Source: JAAYTY01 sp964569245
GTDB lineage: Bacteria > Fermentibacterota > Fermentibacteria > Fermentibacterales > Fermentibacteraceae
DNA: 64,000 nucleotides
Assembly (NCBI GenBank): GCA_964569245.1
Contig: CAZMTK010000005.1
Span: forward strand, 102,828 to 166,827
Direction: 5' to 3'
The number at the start of each line of letters is the position of its first letter. Positions within the stretch are counted from its first letter, which is position 1. Position numbers and translations under genes: made by a program. The notes beneath the pieces are model-generated. The model saw only the letters and a program-made list of their open reading frames with translations. It was not told the origin of the DNA and did not search any database. Below, in pieces: positions 56,937 to 64,000 of the stretch.

Positions 56937-59900
56937 ATGAAAGAGCCAGGCAGGACGATGGTGACGATCGACGGCAACGAGGCCGCCGCCACGATAGCTC
57001 ACAGACTGAGCGAAGTGATCGCGATATATCCGATCACCCCCTCCAGCACAATGGGTGAGATGGCCGACGAGTGGTCTGCCAAGGGCAGGAGGAACATCTG
57101 GGGAACGGTCCCGCTCGTGCAGGAGATGCAGAGCGAAGCCGGAGCCGCGGCGGCCGTGCACGGCGCGGTCCAGACCGGGGCGCTGACGAGCACCTTCACA
57201 GCCTCCCAGGGCCTGCTTCTAATGATACCCACCATGTACAAGCTGGCAGCCGAGCTCACTCCGACGGTGTTCCACGTGTCGGCGAGAAGCCTGGCCTGCC
57301 AGGCGCTCTCGATCTTCGGAGACCACAGCGACGTGATGGCCGTCAGACAGACCGGATTCGCTCTGCTCGCCAGCAACTCGGTCCAGGAGGCCATGGACAT
57401 GGCCCTCGTCGCCCATGCCTCGGCCCTTCGAGCCAGAATCCCCTTCGTACACTTCTTCGACGGGTTCAGGACCAGCAGCGAGGTCCAGAAGATCGAGGCG
57501 GTGGACGAGGAGACCACCAGGGCGATGATAGACGACGAGCTCGTGATCGCGTTCCGGAACAGGGCGATGAACCCCACGAAACCGTTCGTAAGGGGCACGA
57601 GCCAGAACCCTGACGTCTACTTCCAGGGCCGGGAGACTGTGAATCCCTACTACCTCGCAGTCCCTGCGATAGTCCGGGACTCGATGGAGAGGTTCGCCTC
57701 TCTGACGGGCAGGAAGTACGGGCTGTTCGACTATTCCGGAGCCCCGGACGCCGAGCGCGTCGTCGTACTCATGGGGTCGGGGGCCGAGGTGGCGCACGAG
57801 ACCGTGGAGAGCCTGGCGGCCGGCGGAGAGAAGGTGGGCCTGCTGAAGGTCAGGCTGTACAGGCCCTTCGACTCGCGCGCCTTCTCGGCGGCCCTGCCCG
57901 GCTCGGTGAAGACGCTGGCGGTGCTCGACCGGACGAAGGAGCCGGGCTCCCCCGGCGAACCCCTCTACCTGGATGCGGTAAACGCGCTTGCGGAAGCCGG
58001 CAGGGGCGGAGTGAAGGTCATCGGTGGCAGGTTCGGCCTCGGCAGCAAGGAGTTCACTCCGGGCATGGTGGCGGCGGTGCTCGAGGAGGCCGCGAAGAAG
58101 AACCCCGCCAACCATTTCACGGTCGGCATCGACGACGACGTAACGGGGACCTCGCTCTCCGTCAAGAGCGATTTCTGCCTCGAGAGTCCGGGAATGCACC
58201 AGGCGGTGTTCTTCGGGCTCGGCTCCGACGGCACTGTGGGGGCCAACAAGAACTCCATCAAGATCATCGGCGAGGAAACGGACTTCTACGCCCAGGGCTA
58301 CTTCGTCTACGACTCGAAGAAGGCCGGTTCGCTGACGGTGAGCCATCTTAGGTTCGGCCCGAAGCCCATTCGACAGACATGCCTCGTCTCGCAGGCCGGG
58401 TTCGTCGCGTGCCACCAGAGCATCTTCATGGAGCAGTACGACGTCCTCTCCTACGCCGCGCCCGGGGCGACGTTTCTCCTGAACTCTCCCCACCCTCCGG
58501 CGGAGGTCTGGGACCGGCTTCCGCTGTCCGTGCAGAAGCAGATGATCGAGAAGAAGATCCGCATGTTCGTGATAGACGCCTACAAGGTTGCCCGCGAGAA
58601 CGACATGGGAGTGCGGATCAACACCATAATGCAGACCTGCTTCTTCGCCATATCTGGAATCCTCCCGCGCGAGGAGGCGATCGAGAAGATCAAGCAGGCC
58701 ATCAGGAAGACTTACGGACGCAAGGGCGAGGACGTGGTGAGGAAGAACTTCGAGGCAGTGGACTCGACGCTCGCCAACCTGCACGAGGTGTCCTACCCGG
58801 ACAGGCTTACAGCCGACCACGACGTGTCTTCCCCCGTCCCGGACGAAGCCCCTGACTTCGTGAAGCGGGTGACTGCCGCCATCATCAGGAAGAAGGGAGA
58901 CGCAGTACCAGTGTCGGCGATGCCCGCCGACGGAACCTGGCCGAGCGCCACTACGCGCTGGGAGAAGCGCAACATCGCCCTCGAGGTACCCGTCTGGAAT
59001 CCCGGGGCGTGTCTCCAGTGCGCCGTCTGCAGTCTCGTATGCCCGCACGCGGCGATAAGGGTGAAGGTTTTCGACCAGGCATCGGCCGGGAACGCTCCCG
59101 AGGGCTTCCGAAGCGTGGACGCCAGAGGCGCTGAGTTCGAGGGGATGAAGTGGACCGTCCAGGCTGCGCCGGAGGACTGCACTGGCTGTGGAGCCTGCGT
59201 CAACGCCTGCCCGGGGAAGGACAGGCAGAAGCAGGGTCTCAAGGCCATCAACATGACGCCCCATTCGGAAGTCGTCTCCCGCGAGAAGGTCTTCTTCGAG
59301 CACTTCCTGTCAATTCCCGAGTTCCCGCGCGAGAAGCTGAACAGGGAGACCGTGAAGGGCTCCCAGCTCATGCGCCCGCTCTTCGAGTTCTCCGGAGCCT
59401 GCGCAGGCTGCGGCGAGACGCCCTATGTGAAGCTGATGACGCAGCTGTTCGGAGACAGGGCTCTTGTAGCCAACGCCACCGGCTGCAGCTCGATCTACGG
59501 AGGCAACCTGCCTACCACGCCCTACTGCACCGATGCGGAGGGAAGGGGGCCGGCCTGGAACAACAGCCTCTTCGAGGATGCAGCCGAGTTCGGATTCGGC
59601 TTCCGGCTGACCATAGACAGGCAGGTGCAGCACGCTTCGGAGCTGCTCCGGGAAATGGAGGCGCAGATAGGCTCCGATCTGGTCGAAGAGATCCTCGGGA
59701 ACCCGCAGAGGACCGAATCTGAGCTGCATGCCCAGCGCGTCTCGGTGGAGAAGCTGAGGAGAGCCCTGTCGGGCATCGAAGGATCGAAGGCGCTTCAGCT
59801 CGCCTCTCTGACCGATTTCCTCTGCCGCCGCAGCGTATGGATCCTCGGCGGAGACGGCTGGGCGTACGACATCGGCTATGGCGGGCTGGACCACGTGATA

Positions 59901-60476
59901 GCCCAGGGCAGGAACGTGAACATCCTGGTGCTCGACACCGAGGTCTACTCGAACACCGGCGGCCAGTGCTCCAAGGCCACGCCCCTCGGAGCGGTTGCCA
60001 GGTTCGCGGCGTCCGGCAAGCCCTTTCCCAAGAAGGACCTGGCCATGCTGGCGATGACCTATGGAAACGTCTATGTCGCGAGGGTCGCCCTCGGCGCCGA
60101 CTACGCCCAGACCGTGAAGGCTTTCGTCGAGGCCGAGTCTTTCGACGGGCCGAGCATCATCGTAGCCTACTCCCACTGCATCAACCACGGGATCGACATG
60201 ACGACAGGGCTCGACCATCACAAACTGGCCGTCAAGTCCGGCTACTGGCCGCTCGTGCGCTTCGATCCCAGGAGGACGGCCGAGGGTCTCAATCCCCTCC
60301 AGCTCGACAGCAAAGCCCCTAGCATCCCCTTCAAGGATTTCGCCTACGAGGAGATAAGGTTCCGGAGCCTTGCCGATACGATGCCGGAACATGCCGCAGA
60401 GCTCCTGGAGATGGCCCAGGCGGAGGTTTCCAGGAGATGGAGCATATATGAGCAGATGGCCTCGATGAAGTACTAG
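56937..60476 (+). CDS. nifJ: Pyruvate:ferredoxin (flavodoxin) oxidoreductase, single-chain
   Basis: An 1179-residue fused PFOR. Domains in order: the pyrimidine-binding domain (VTIDGNEAAATIAHRLSEVIAIYPITPSSTMGE), domain II, the gamma domain (FFGLGSDGTVGANKNSIKII), two [4Fe-4S] ferredoxin motifs (C692-C695-C698-C702 and C748-C751-C754-C758) and the TPP-binding domain with SGACAGCGETPYVKL, NATGCSSIYGG and GDGWAYDIGYGGLDHV. It oxidises pyruvate to acetyl-CoA, CO2 and reduced ferredoxin in anaerobes. It has a GGAAGG ribosome site, stands alone after asnS and is followed by a strong terminator. Confidence 0.98.
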   Translation: MKEPGRTMVTIDGNEAAATIAHRLSEVIAIYPITPSSTMGEMADEWSAKGRRNIWGTVPLVQEMQSEAGAAAAVHGAVQTGALTSTFTASQGLLLMIPTMYKLAAELTPTVFHVSARSLACQALSIFGDHSDVMAVRQTGFALLASNSVQEAMDMALVAHASALRARIPFVHFFDGFRTSSEVQKIEAVDEETTRAMIDDELVIAFRNRAMNPTKPFVRGTSQNPDVYFQGRETVNPYYLAVPAIVRDSMERFASLTGRKYGLFDYSGAPDAERVVVLMGSGAEVAHETVESLAAGGEKVGLLKVRLYRPFDSRAFSAALPGSVKTLAVLDRTKEPGSPGEPLYLDAVNALAEAGRGGVKVIGGRFGLGSKEFTPGMVAAVLEEAAKKNPANHFTVGIDDDVTGTSLSVKSDFCLESPGMHQAVFFGLGSDGTVGANKNSIKIIGEETDFYAQGYFVYDSKKAGSLTVSHLRFGPKPIRQTCLVSQAGFVACHQSIFMEQYDVLSYAAPGATFLLNSPHPPAEVWDRLPLSVQKQMIEKKIRMFVIDAYKVARENDMGVRINTIMQTCFFAISGILPREEAIEKIKQAIRKTYGRKGEDVVRKNFEAVDSTLANLHEVSYPDRLTADHDVSSPVPDEAPDFVKRVTAAIIRKKGDAVPVSAMPADGTWPSATTRWEKRNIALEVPVWNPGACLQCAVCSLVCPHAAIRVKVFDQASAGNAPEGFRSVDARGAEFEGMKWTVQAAPEDCTGCGACVNACPGKDRQKQGLKAINMTPHSEVVSREKVFFEHFLSIPEFPREKLNRETVKGSQLMRPLFEFSGACAGCGETPYVKLMTQLFGDRALVANATGCSSIYGGNLPTTPYCTDAEGRGPAWNNSLFEDAAEFGFGFRLTIDRQVQHASELLREMEAQIGSDLVEEILGNPQRTESELHAQRVSVEKLRRALSGIEGSKALQLASLTDFLCRRSVWILGGDGWAYDIGYGGLDHVIAQGRNVNILVLDTEVYSNTGGQCSKATPLGAVARFAASGKPFPKKDLAMLAMTYGNVYVARVALGADYAQTVKAFVEAESFDGPSIIVAYSHCINHGIDMTTGLDHHKLAVKSGYWPLVRFDPRRTAEGLNPLQLDSKAPSIPFKDFAYEEIRFRSLADTMPEHAAELLEMAQAEVSRRWSIYEQMASMKY

Positions 60477-60530
60477 AAGAGCGCCGGGCCGGGCAGGGAG
60501 ACCGGCCGGGCGCGACGCGCACCACTGGAA

Positions 60531-60554
60531 GGCGGCGGGAGCGATCCCGCCGCC
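60531..60554 (+). terminator. Intrinsic terminator after nifJ
   Basis: A perfect ten-base stem (GGCGGCGGGA with TCCCGCCGCC) with a GCGA tetraloop, followed by TTTC. It lies between the nifJ stop and the convergent ptsN stop and is preceded by GGAA, so it could work in both directions. Confidence 0.8.
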
Positions 60555-60596
60555 TTTCAATCCGTTCCCGGGGTTCTTGCGGCCTCAGCCGCCCCC

Positions 60597-61070
60597 TCAG
60601 GAAAGCGTTCCGGAGATCTCGTGCCGGAGAGCCTCCCACAGCTCGGAAGAGGTCCTGGCCTGGAGAACCCTCTCCCGGGCCGACTCGTCCTTGAACACCC
60701 GGGCCAGCGAGGACAGCAGCTCTATGTACTCGCGCTGCCTCTGCGTGCCGGTGATGATCATGCAGACTATCCTGACCGACGAACCGTCTATGGACTCGTA
60801 GTCCGGAATGCCCTCATGGACGGTTCCGAACGCGATCACGGATACCTGCACCTCGGGAAGCCTTGCGTGTGGCACTGCTATGCCCAGGCCGATGCCCGTG
60901 CTCATCAGGGCTTCACGCTCCATGATAAGCCTCTCCAGCTCGTCGCTGTCGGAAATCGTTCCGCTGTCCGCGAGGAGCCGTATGAGCTCCCTGAGGGCGT
61001 CCTGCTTGGTCCTGGATGAGAGTATCTTAACTCTCTCAGGGGCCAGAGCGTCCAGTATCTCCATCTGCAA
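60597..61070 (-). CDS. ptsN: PTS EIIA-like (PtsN/IIA-Ntr type) regulatory protein
   Basis: A 157-residue EIIA domain of the mannitol/nitrogen family. The phosphorylated histidine lies in GIAVPHARLPE (His68). Other marks are REALMSTGIGLGIA and VRIVCMIITGTQRQREYIELLSSLARVF. It may be a regulatory IIA(Ntr) since no PTS permease is nearby, which would fit the rpoN gene in this window, but a transport role cannot be excluded. Start at ATG 61070; a second ATG two codons later is possible. Confidence 0.85.
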   Translation of the reverse strand: MQMEILDALAPERVKILSSRTKQDALRELIRLLADSGTISDSDELERLIMEREALMSTGIGLGIAVPHARLPEVQVSVIAFGTVHEGIPDYESIDGSSVRIVCMIITGTQRQREYIELLSSLARVFKDESARERVLQARTSSELWEALRHEISGTLS

Positions 61071-61179
61071 CGCTCCAATCCGGGAGGGGCCGAACCCCGA
61101 AACACTCCAGGCAATGATAGCGAATCGGGCCGATTCCGTGCCAGCGCCATCTGAACAGGTCTCTGACGGATGTGGAAAT

Positions 61180-61215
61180 CCCGCTGCCGGGTCGTCTGGC
61201 GACCCGGCAGGCGGG
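61180..61215 (-). terminator. Strong terminator after the interrupted secreted-protein gene
   Basis: On the minus strand an 11-base perfect stem (CTGCCGGGTCG with CGACCCGGCAG) around a CCAGA loop, extended by four more outer pairs with one bulge and followed by GATTTCC. It starts a few bases after the stop at 61224. The rest of the 61071-61223 region shows nothing else. Confidence 0.75.
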
Positions 61216-61223
61216 CACTCGTA

Positions 61224-61844
61224 TCAGTCCGAGAAGGAGGCCTTTATGCCGCCGAACGTCAGGGGGACGAATCCAAGGTCGCCCTCGAATCCCAGTTCGG
61301 ACATCGAAGTCGAGAGGGTTCCCTGCTCCATGTAAGGGTAGTCCGCCATCAGGCCGCGGTTCGATCCGGTCTCCCACATGTACGTGTAGAACATGTTGGC
61401 TCCGCCCTGCCACTGGAGCTCGAAGACGAGGTTGTCCACCCCGTTGTACCAGAAGGGAGTGTCCAGGGTGATCGTCATCCACTCGTCCGGACCGGCTGAC
61501 ATGACCTGCGAGGAGGTCTCGTAGACCAGCGTCTTCGTCCCGGCGATGTAGTTATTCTCGAAGGTGTTCGTGAGCTCGTCCGCGGAACTCAGGCCCATGT
61601 ACAGCTTGAAGCTGTTGTAGGTTCCGCTGGCCGAGCCGGCCGATCCGCCCCTCTGCCACGAAACGCTGCTTATGACCATGGGTCCCAGCATCTCCTCCGA
61701 CAGCGCCATCACCTGATAGCGTATCGCGGAGCCTCAAGACGCGCAGAACGGGTCCATGCTCGGGAAGCCCGGATTGCCGACGACCACTTCGGCCGCGGAA
61801 GCCAGGCAGGCGAGCGCCAGCAGAGCCGCCAGGGATGTCCTCAA
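61224..61844 (-). pseudogene. Exported beta-rich protein gene interrupted by an in-frame TGA
   Basis: The frame starts at TTG 61844 after a strong AAAGGAGG site and encodes a signal peptide (SLAALLALACLASAAE) and GNPGFPSMDPFCAS, then a TGA (61734-61736). It continues in the same frame with GSAIRYQVMALSEEMLGPMVISSVSWQ, WMTITLDTPFWYNGVDNLVFELQW and ends FGGIKASFSD. The RYQ...SEE...I..V.W and DTPF.YNG.DNLV parts look like a coherent exported domain, so the second part is not a separate gene. A promoter, ribosome site and terminator are all intact. The TGA may be a nonsense mutation, a sequencing error or a recoded codon. Confidence 0.75.
61695..61731 (-). other. Hairpin shortly after the in-frame UGA (SECIS-like)
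   Basis: On the minus strand, 19 bases after the TGA begins the AGGT apical loop of a seven-base-pair hairpin (CGCTATC with GATGGCG), closed farther out by a five-base stem (CTCCG with CGGAG) after an asymmetric internal loop. Loop size, the guanine near its start and the distance agree with the loose consensus for bacterial selenocysteine insertion elements. In GC-rich coding DNA such a fold also arises by chance. Confidence 0.3.
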
Positions 61845-61870
61845 TCGATCCTCCTTTCGAGGGCTGGAAA

Positions 61871-61899
61871 TACATACGTACCTGGTGTGATATTGTCCA
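61871..61899 (-). promoter_or_regulatory. Candidate promoter of the interrupted secreted-protein gene
   Basis: On the minus strand TGGACA (61894-61899), a 17-base spacer and TATGTA (61871-61876), about 27 bases before the ribosome site and TTG start. Confidence 0.45.
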
Positions 61900-61935
61900 T
61901 GCCCCCGGAAAGTTCCCGGCCCGCGATCCCGGGCC

Positions 61936-63639
61936 TCAGTCGTCGATAGCTACCTGGGCCCTGATGAGATCGTGGAGAGTGACGACGCCCTGGGGCGCAC
62001 CGCAGGCATCTCCCAGCACCACCATGCCGGAAGGCGATTCGACAAGCAGGCGGGCAGCCTCCTGGACGGACTCCCCGGGGCTGCAGAAGACCGCCTCGAG
62101 CATCTCCAGGGGATCTCCCCCGGAGGCGAACGCCTCGAGCCCGGCCCTTCTGGCGATCCCGATCACCGAGCCGCCCTCAAGCACCGGGAACCTCTTGAAC
62201 GGATGCCAGTCGAGAAGCTCCCTGGCAGAGTTCCTGTCTAGCCTCTCGAGCGCGACGGTTCTCCGGGAACAGATGGAGGAGACCGGGATCTCGGCCCAGG
62301 ATGCGCGCGCCCTGGTCGCGGCGGGGTGAGCGAGCTCGTGTCCGTCCTGGCCGAGGAGGGCGTCGTAGAGATTCACCCTGCCGAACCTGGCCGCGACGGC
62401 CTGGCTCACGAGGGTGGCGAGCATGAGCGCCGGGACAATCGAGAACTGGTGCGTCATCTCGAAGACTATCAGGACCGCAGTGAACGGCGCTCTCACCGCC
62501 GCACCGAAGCAGGCGCTCATCCCGCAGGCACAGAGGAGGAGGCGGTCGCCTGAGCCCAGCGGCAGAAGCAGCGAGGCGGCGCCCGAGAGGAACAAGCCGG
62601 TGAAACCGCCCATGAAGAGGGTCGGTGAGAAGATGCCCCCGCATCCACCCCACGCGTAGCTCGCCGCCGACACGAACACCTTTGCCGCGACGAGGAGCCC
62701 GGCGATCTCCCAGGGGCCGAACCTCCCCGTGAGGGAGTCGCTGAGGTCGCCGTAGCCGAGGCCGAATACGCCCAGCTTGCCCGTTGCCGCGAAGAATCCG
62801 AACCCGACCAGCCACGTTGCCAATCCGCCGACTGCAGCCCTGAGGACGACGGGCACCCTGCTCCTCGTCCTGATCCTCCTCCGCTAGGAGAGCACCGACC
62901 GCTGGAACACCCCGGCGACGCACGCGGAGGCGGCCGAGACCAGCGGGACGATGGCGTAGATCCTCCAGGTGATCCCCTCGATCTCGGGCATCTCGAATGC
63001 CGGCTGCCTGCCTATGAGCGCGTGAGCGACGAACGCCCCGATCACCGCAGAGAGGATGATGCTCCCGAGATAGCGGCTGTTCAGATCGTCGAGGATCTCC
63101 TCCAGCACGAAGGTCATAGCGGCGAGCGGCGTGTTGAACGCGGCGGCCAGTGCGGCCGCTGCACCCATGAGGACGGGCCTCCGCCTCCCCTGCTTGGGGA
63201 TGCCCATGGTACCCGCCACGGTCGAAGCGATCCCGCCGCCTATGTAGACGCTCGGACCCTCGCGGCCGAGGCTGGTGCCCCCGCCGATCGAGAGCACTCC
63301 GGCTAGGAACTTCACGACGACATGCCTGGGCGAGACGTACCCGAGGTCCTTCCAGAAGGCGGTCTTGAGCTGGGGGATGCCGCTGCCTGCGGAGCCGGGG
63401 CTGAAGCGGCCCATCAGCAGGCCGACCAGAAGGCTGCTCCCCAGGACGATTGCGAGGCTGACCGCGGCGAAAGTCCAGAGGGGCAGTCTGGAGAGGCCTG
63501 CGAGCCCCTTCTCGAAGAGGAGCCTGGAGCAGAGCATGAACGCAACTGCGGAGAGGCCGGAGGCTGCACCCATGATGAGGGCCGAGCCCGGCGTGAGCGT
63601 GAGTCGGGACAGCCTGTGTCTGAAGCTGCTCCGTCTCAA
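61936..63639 (-). pseudogene. ClC-type chloride channel/transporter with CBS domains, interrupted by an in-frame TAG
   Basis: The reading frame encodes a ClC protein: GSGIP near residue 86, then GREGP, EEILDDL and, past the break, GGIFSP. Two CBS domains follow (SSICSRRTVALERLDRNSARELLDWHPFKRFPVLEGG and a second ending PQGVVTLHDL). The usual linker between transmembrane helices is split by one TAG codon at 62884-62886; the frame is unchanged across it, with RRRIRTRSRVPVVLRAAV immediately after. If the TAG is read as one amino acid the protein is about 567 residues, normal for a bacterial ClC-CBS. The start is TTG 63639. Either a nonsense mutation (CAG to TAG is one step) or a base error explains it. 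Confidence 0.85.
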
Positions 63640-63973
63640 GGCTGCCTCGCCCCGCCGGGGACGGCACGCTCCGGATCCTGCACAGGATACGCTCCAGCCG
63701 CCTCCCGTCGATGGCGACCTCCGCGTGCCTGTTCATTCGTCCGCTGCGTCGGATTCATCTCGACTGCGACGCTCTCGCTGGTCCAAAGTCCCCGAGGCAC
63801 GGGTACTCCGAGCCTCGCCGCTGGATGGCTTCCATCCAACGAGAGAGCACATATCTCACAGGTGAGCGCAGCCTTGATACCTGCTGTCGCGGCTTCATTT
63901 CGCTTGTTACCGCTCTCGCAGATTGCAGTGCAGTCATGCTGCCGCGGGTTCGTTTCGCGAGACGAAACGAGCG
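63640..63973. other. Intergenic region upstream of the ClC gene
   Basis: These 334 bases lie between the ClC start and a minus-strand structural RNA. I see no gene I can support. A perfect eight-base inverted repeat (TCGTTTCG with CGAAACGA, minus strand) lies directly after the RNA 3' end and may help to terminate it. A second AT-richer stretch near 63856-63930 has no clear assignment. Confidence 0.6.
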
Positions 63974-64000
63974 TGGTGGAGGCGGCGGGTATCGAACCCG
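63974..64000 (-). ncRNA. 3' end of a tmRNA (ssrA) or of a tRNA
   Basis: On the minus strand the last bases read GGGTTCGATACCC, a T-arm with a seven-base loop, followed by CGCCTCC, an A discriminator and an encoded CCA ending at 63974. The arm and 3' acceptor strand with A73 match tmRNA (alanine-like) well. A tRNA with a GGAGGCG-type acceptor would look the same. The rest lies beyond the window. Confidence 0.7.

Noticed and set aside
57219..59303. A long minus-strand frame opposite nifJ
   Set aside because: The nifJ reading frame is unambiguous with all PFOR motifs; the antisense frame has no recognisable domain.
61224..63639. A recoded genetic code (TGA or TAG read as amino acid throughout)
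   Set aside because: TGA and TAG end many well-defined genes in this window, including the frequent ATGA/GTGA overlaps.
63636..63937. Short open frames upstream of the ClC gene
   Set aside because: Low-complexity Arg/Pro composition, no ribosome site and no similarity to any family I recognise.

Overview
The window looks like chromosome from a high-GC, diderm, uncultivated bacterium, probably of the FCB assemblage (a Fermentibacterota- or Eisenbacteria-like lineage; this placement is inference). The reasons are a full Kdo/LPS-export gene set, a beta-barrel outer-membrane protein, several exported proteins that end in a T9SS-type C-terminal sorting domain, pyruvate:ferredoxin oxidoreductase, and very compact operons in which neighbouring genes overlap by ATGA, GTGA, TTGA or CTGA.

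Layout. 1-9.6 kb (minus): an envelope operon reading OMP, kdsB, kdsA, kdsC, kdsD, a late acyltransferase, lptC, lptA, lptB, rpoN, ending with a partial archaeal-type gatD cut by the window edge. 9.6-11.0 kb (minus): a metallo-beta-lactamase/beta-CASP RNase. 11.2-11.4 kb: a 100-N scaffold gap flanked by the same 55 bases on both sides. 11.4-14.9 kb (plus): two tandem paralogous exported HEFxH metalloproteases, then a strong terminator. 14.96-21.9 kb (plus): a four-gene envelope module of a lipoprotein and three large membrane proteins, two of them GT-C-like. 22-23.8 kb (plus): acyl-CoA carboxylase carboxyltransferase plus a separate biotin carrier.

24.1-25.5 kb: a TPR lipoprotein (minus) and an L,D-transpeptidase (plus), divergently transcribed. 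26-40.6 kb (minus): one long run of 18 tightly spaced genes (dapL-like, folB, folK, deoxynucleoside kinase, panC, panD, nucleotidyltransferase, HIT, LytR_C, rsfS, argS, pfkB-type, purM, apgM, nadA, glutamine-amidotransferase-like, manA, manC). 40.7-43.1 kb (plus): a C25 (gingipain-like) exported peptidase. 43.2-48.8 kb (minus): an XPD-like helicase fused to a PD-(D/E)XK domain, a repeat lipoprotein, rnhC, a DUF3108 protein and a GT4 glycosyltransferase. 48.9-55.3 kb: an aminotransferase (plus), a secreted protein, DUF4416 and an N-acetyltransferase (minus), a radical SAM protein (plus), an unknown protein and an M20 peptidase (minus). 55.5-60.5 kb (plus): asnS and nifJ. 60.6-63.6 kb (minus): ptsN and two genes interrupted by in-frame stop codons. 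The last bases hold the 3' end of a tmRNA or tRNA.

How it fits together: Kdo synthesis, lipid A acylation and LPS transport are encoded as one unit. T9SS-type cargo (two metalloproteases and a C25 peptidase) and the GT-C-like module point to a protein- and glycan-rich surface. PFOR, acyl-CoA carboxylase and an archaeal-type phosphoglycerate mutase suggest anaerobic central metabolism. GatD together with AsnRS suggests that Gln-tRNA is made by an archaeal-style GatDE transamidation while Asn-tRNA is charged directly. Several starts appear to be TTG or CTG with good Shine-Dalgarno sequences. The two genes with in-frame stops (one with a SECIS-like hairpin after its UGA) are the points most worth rechecking.
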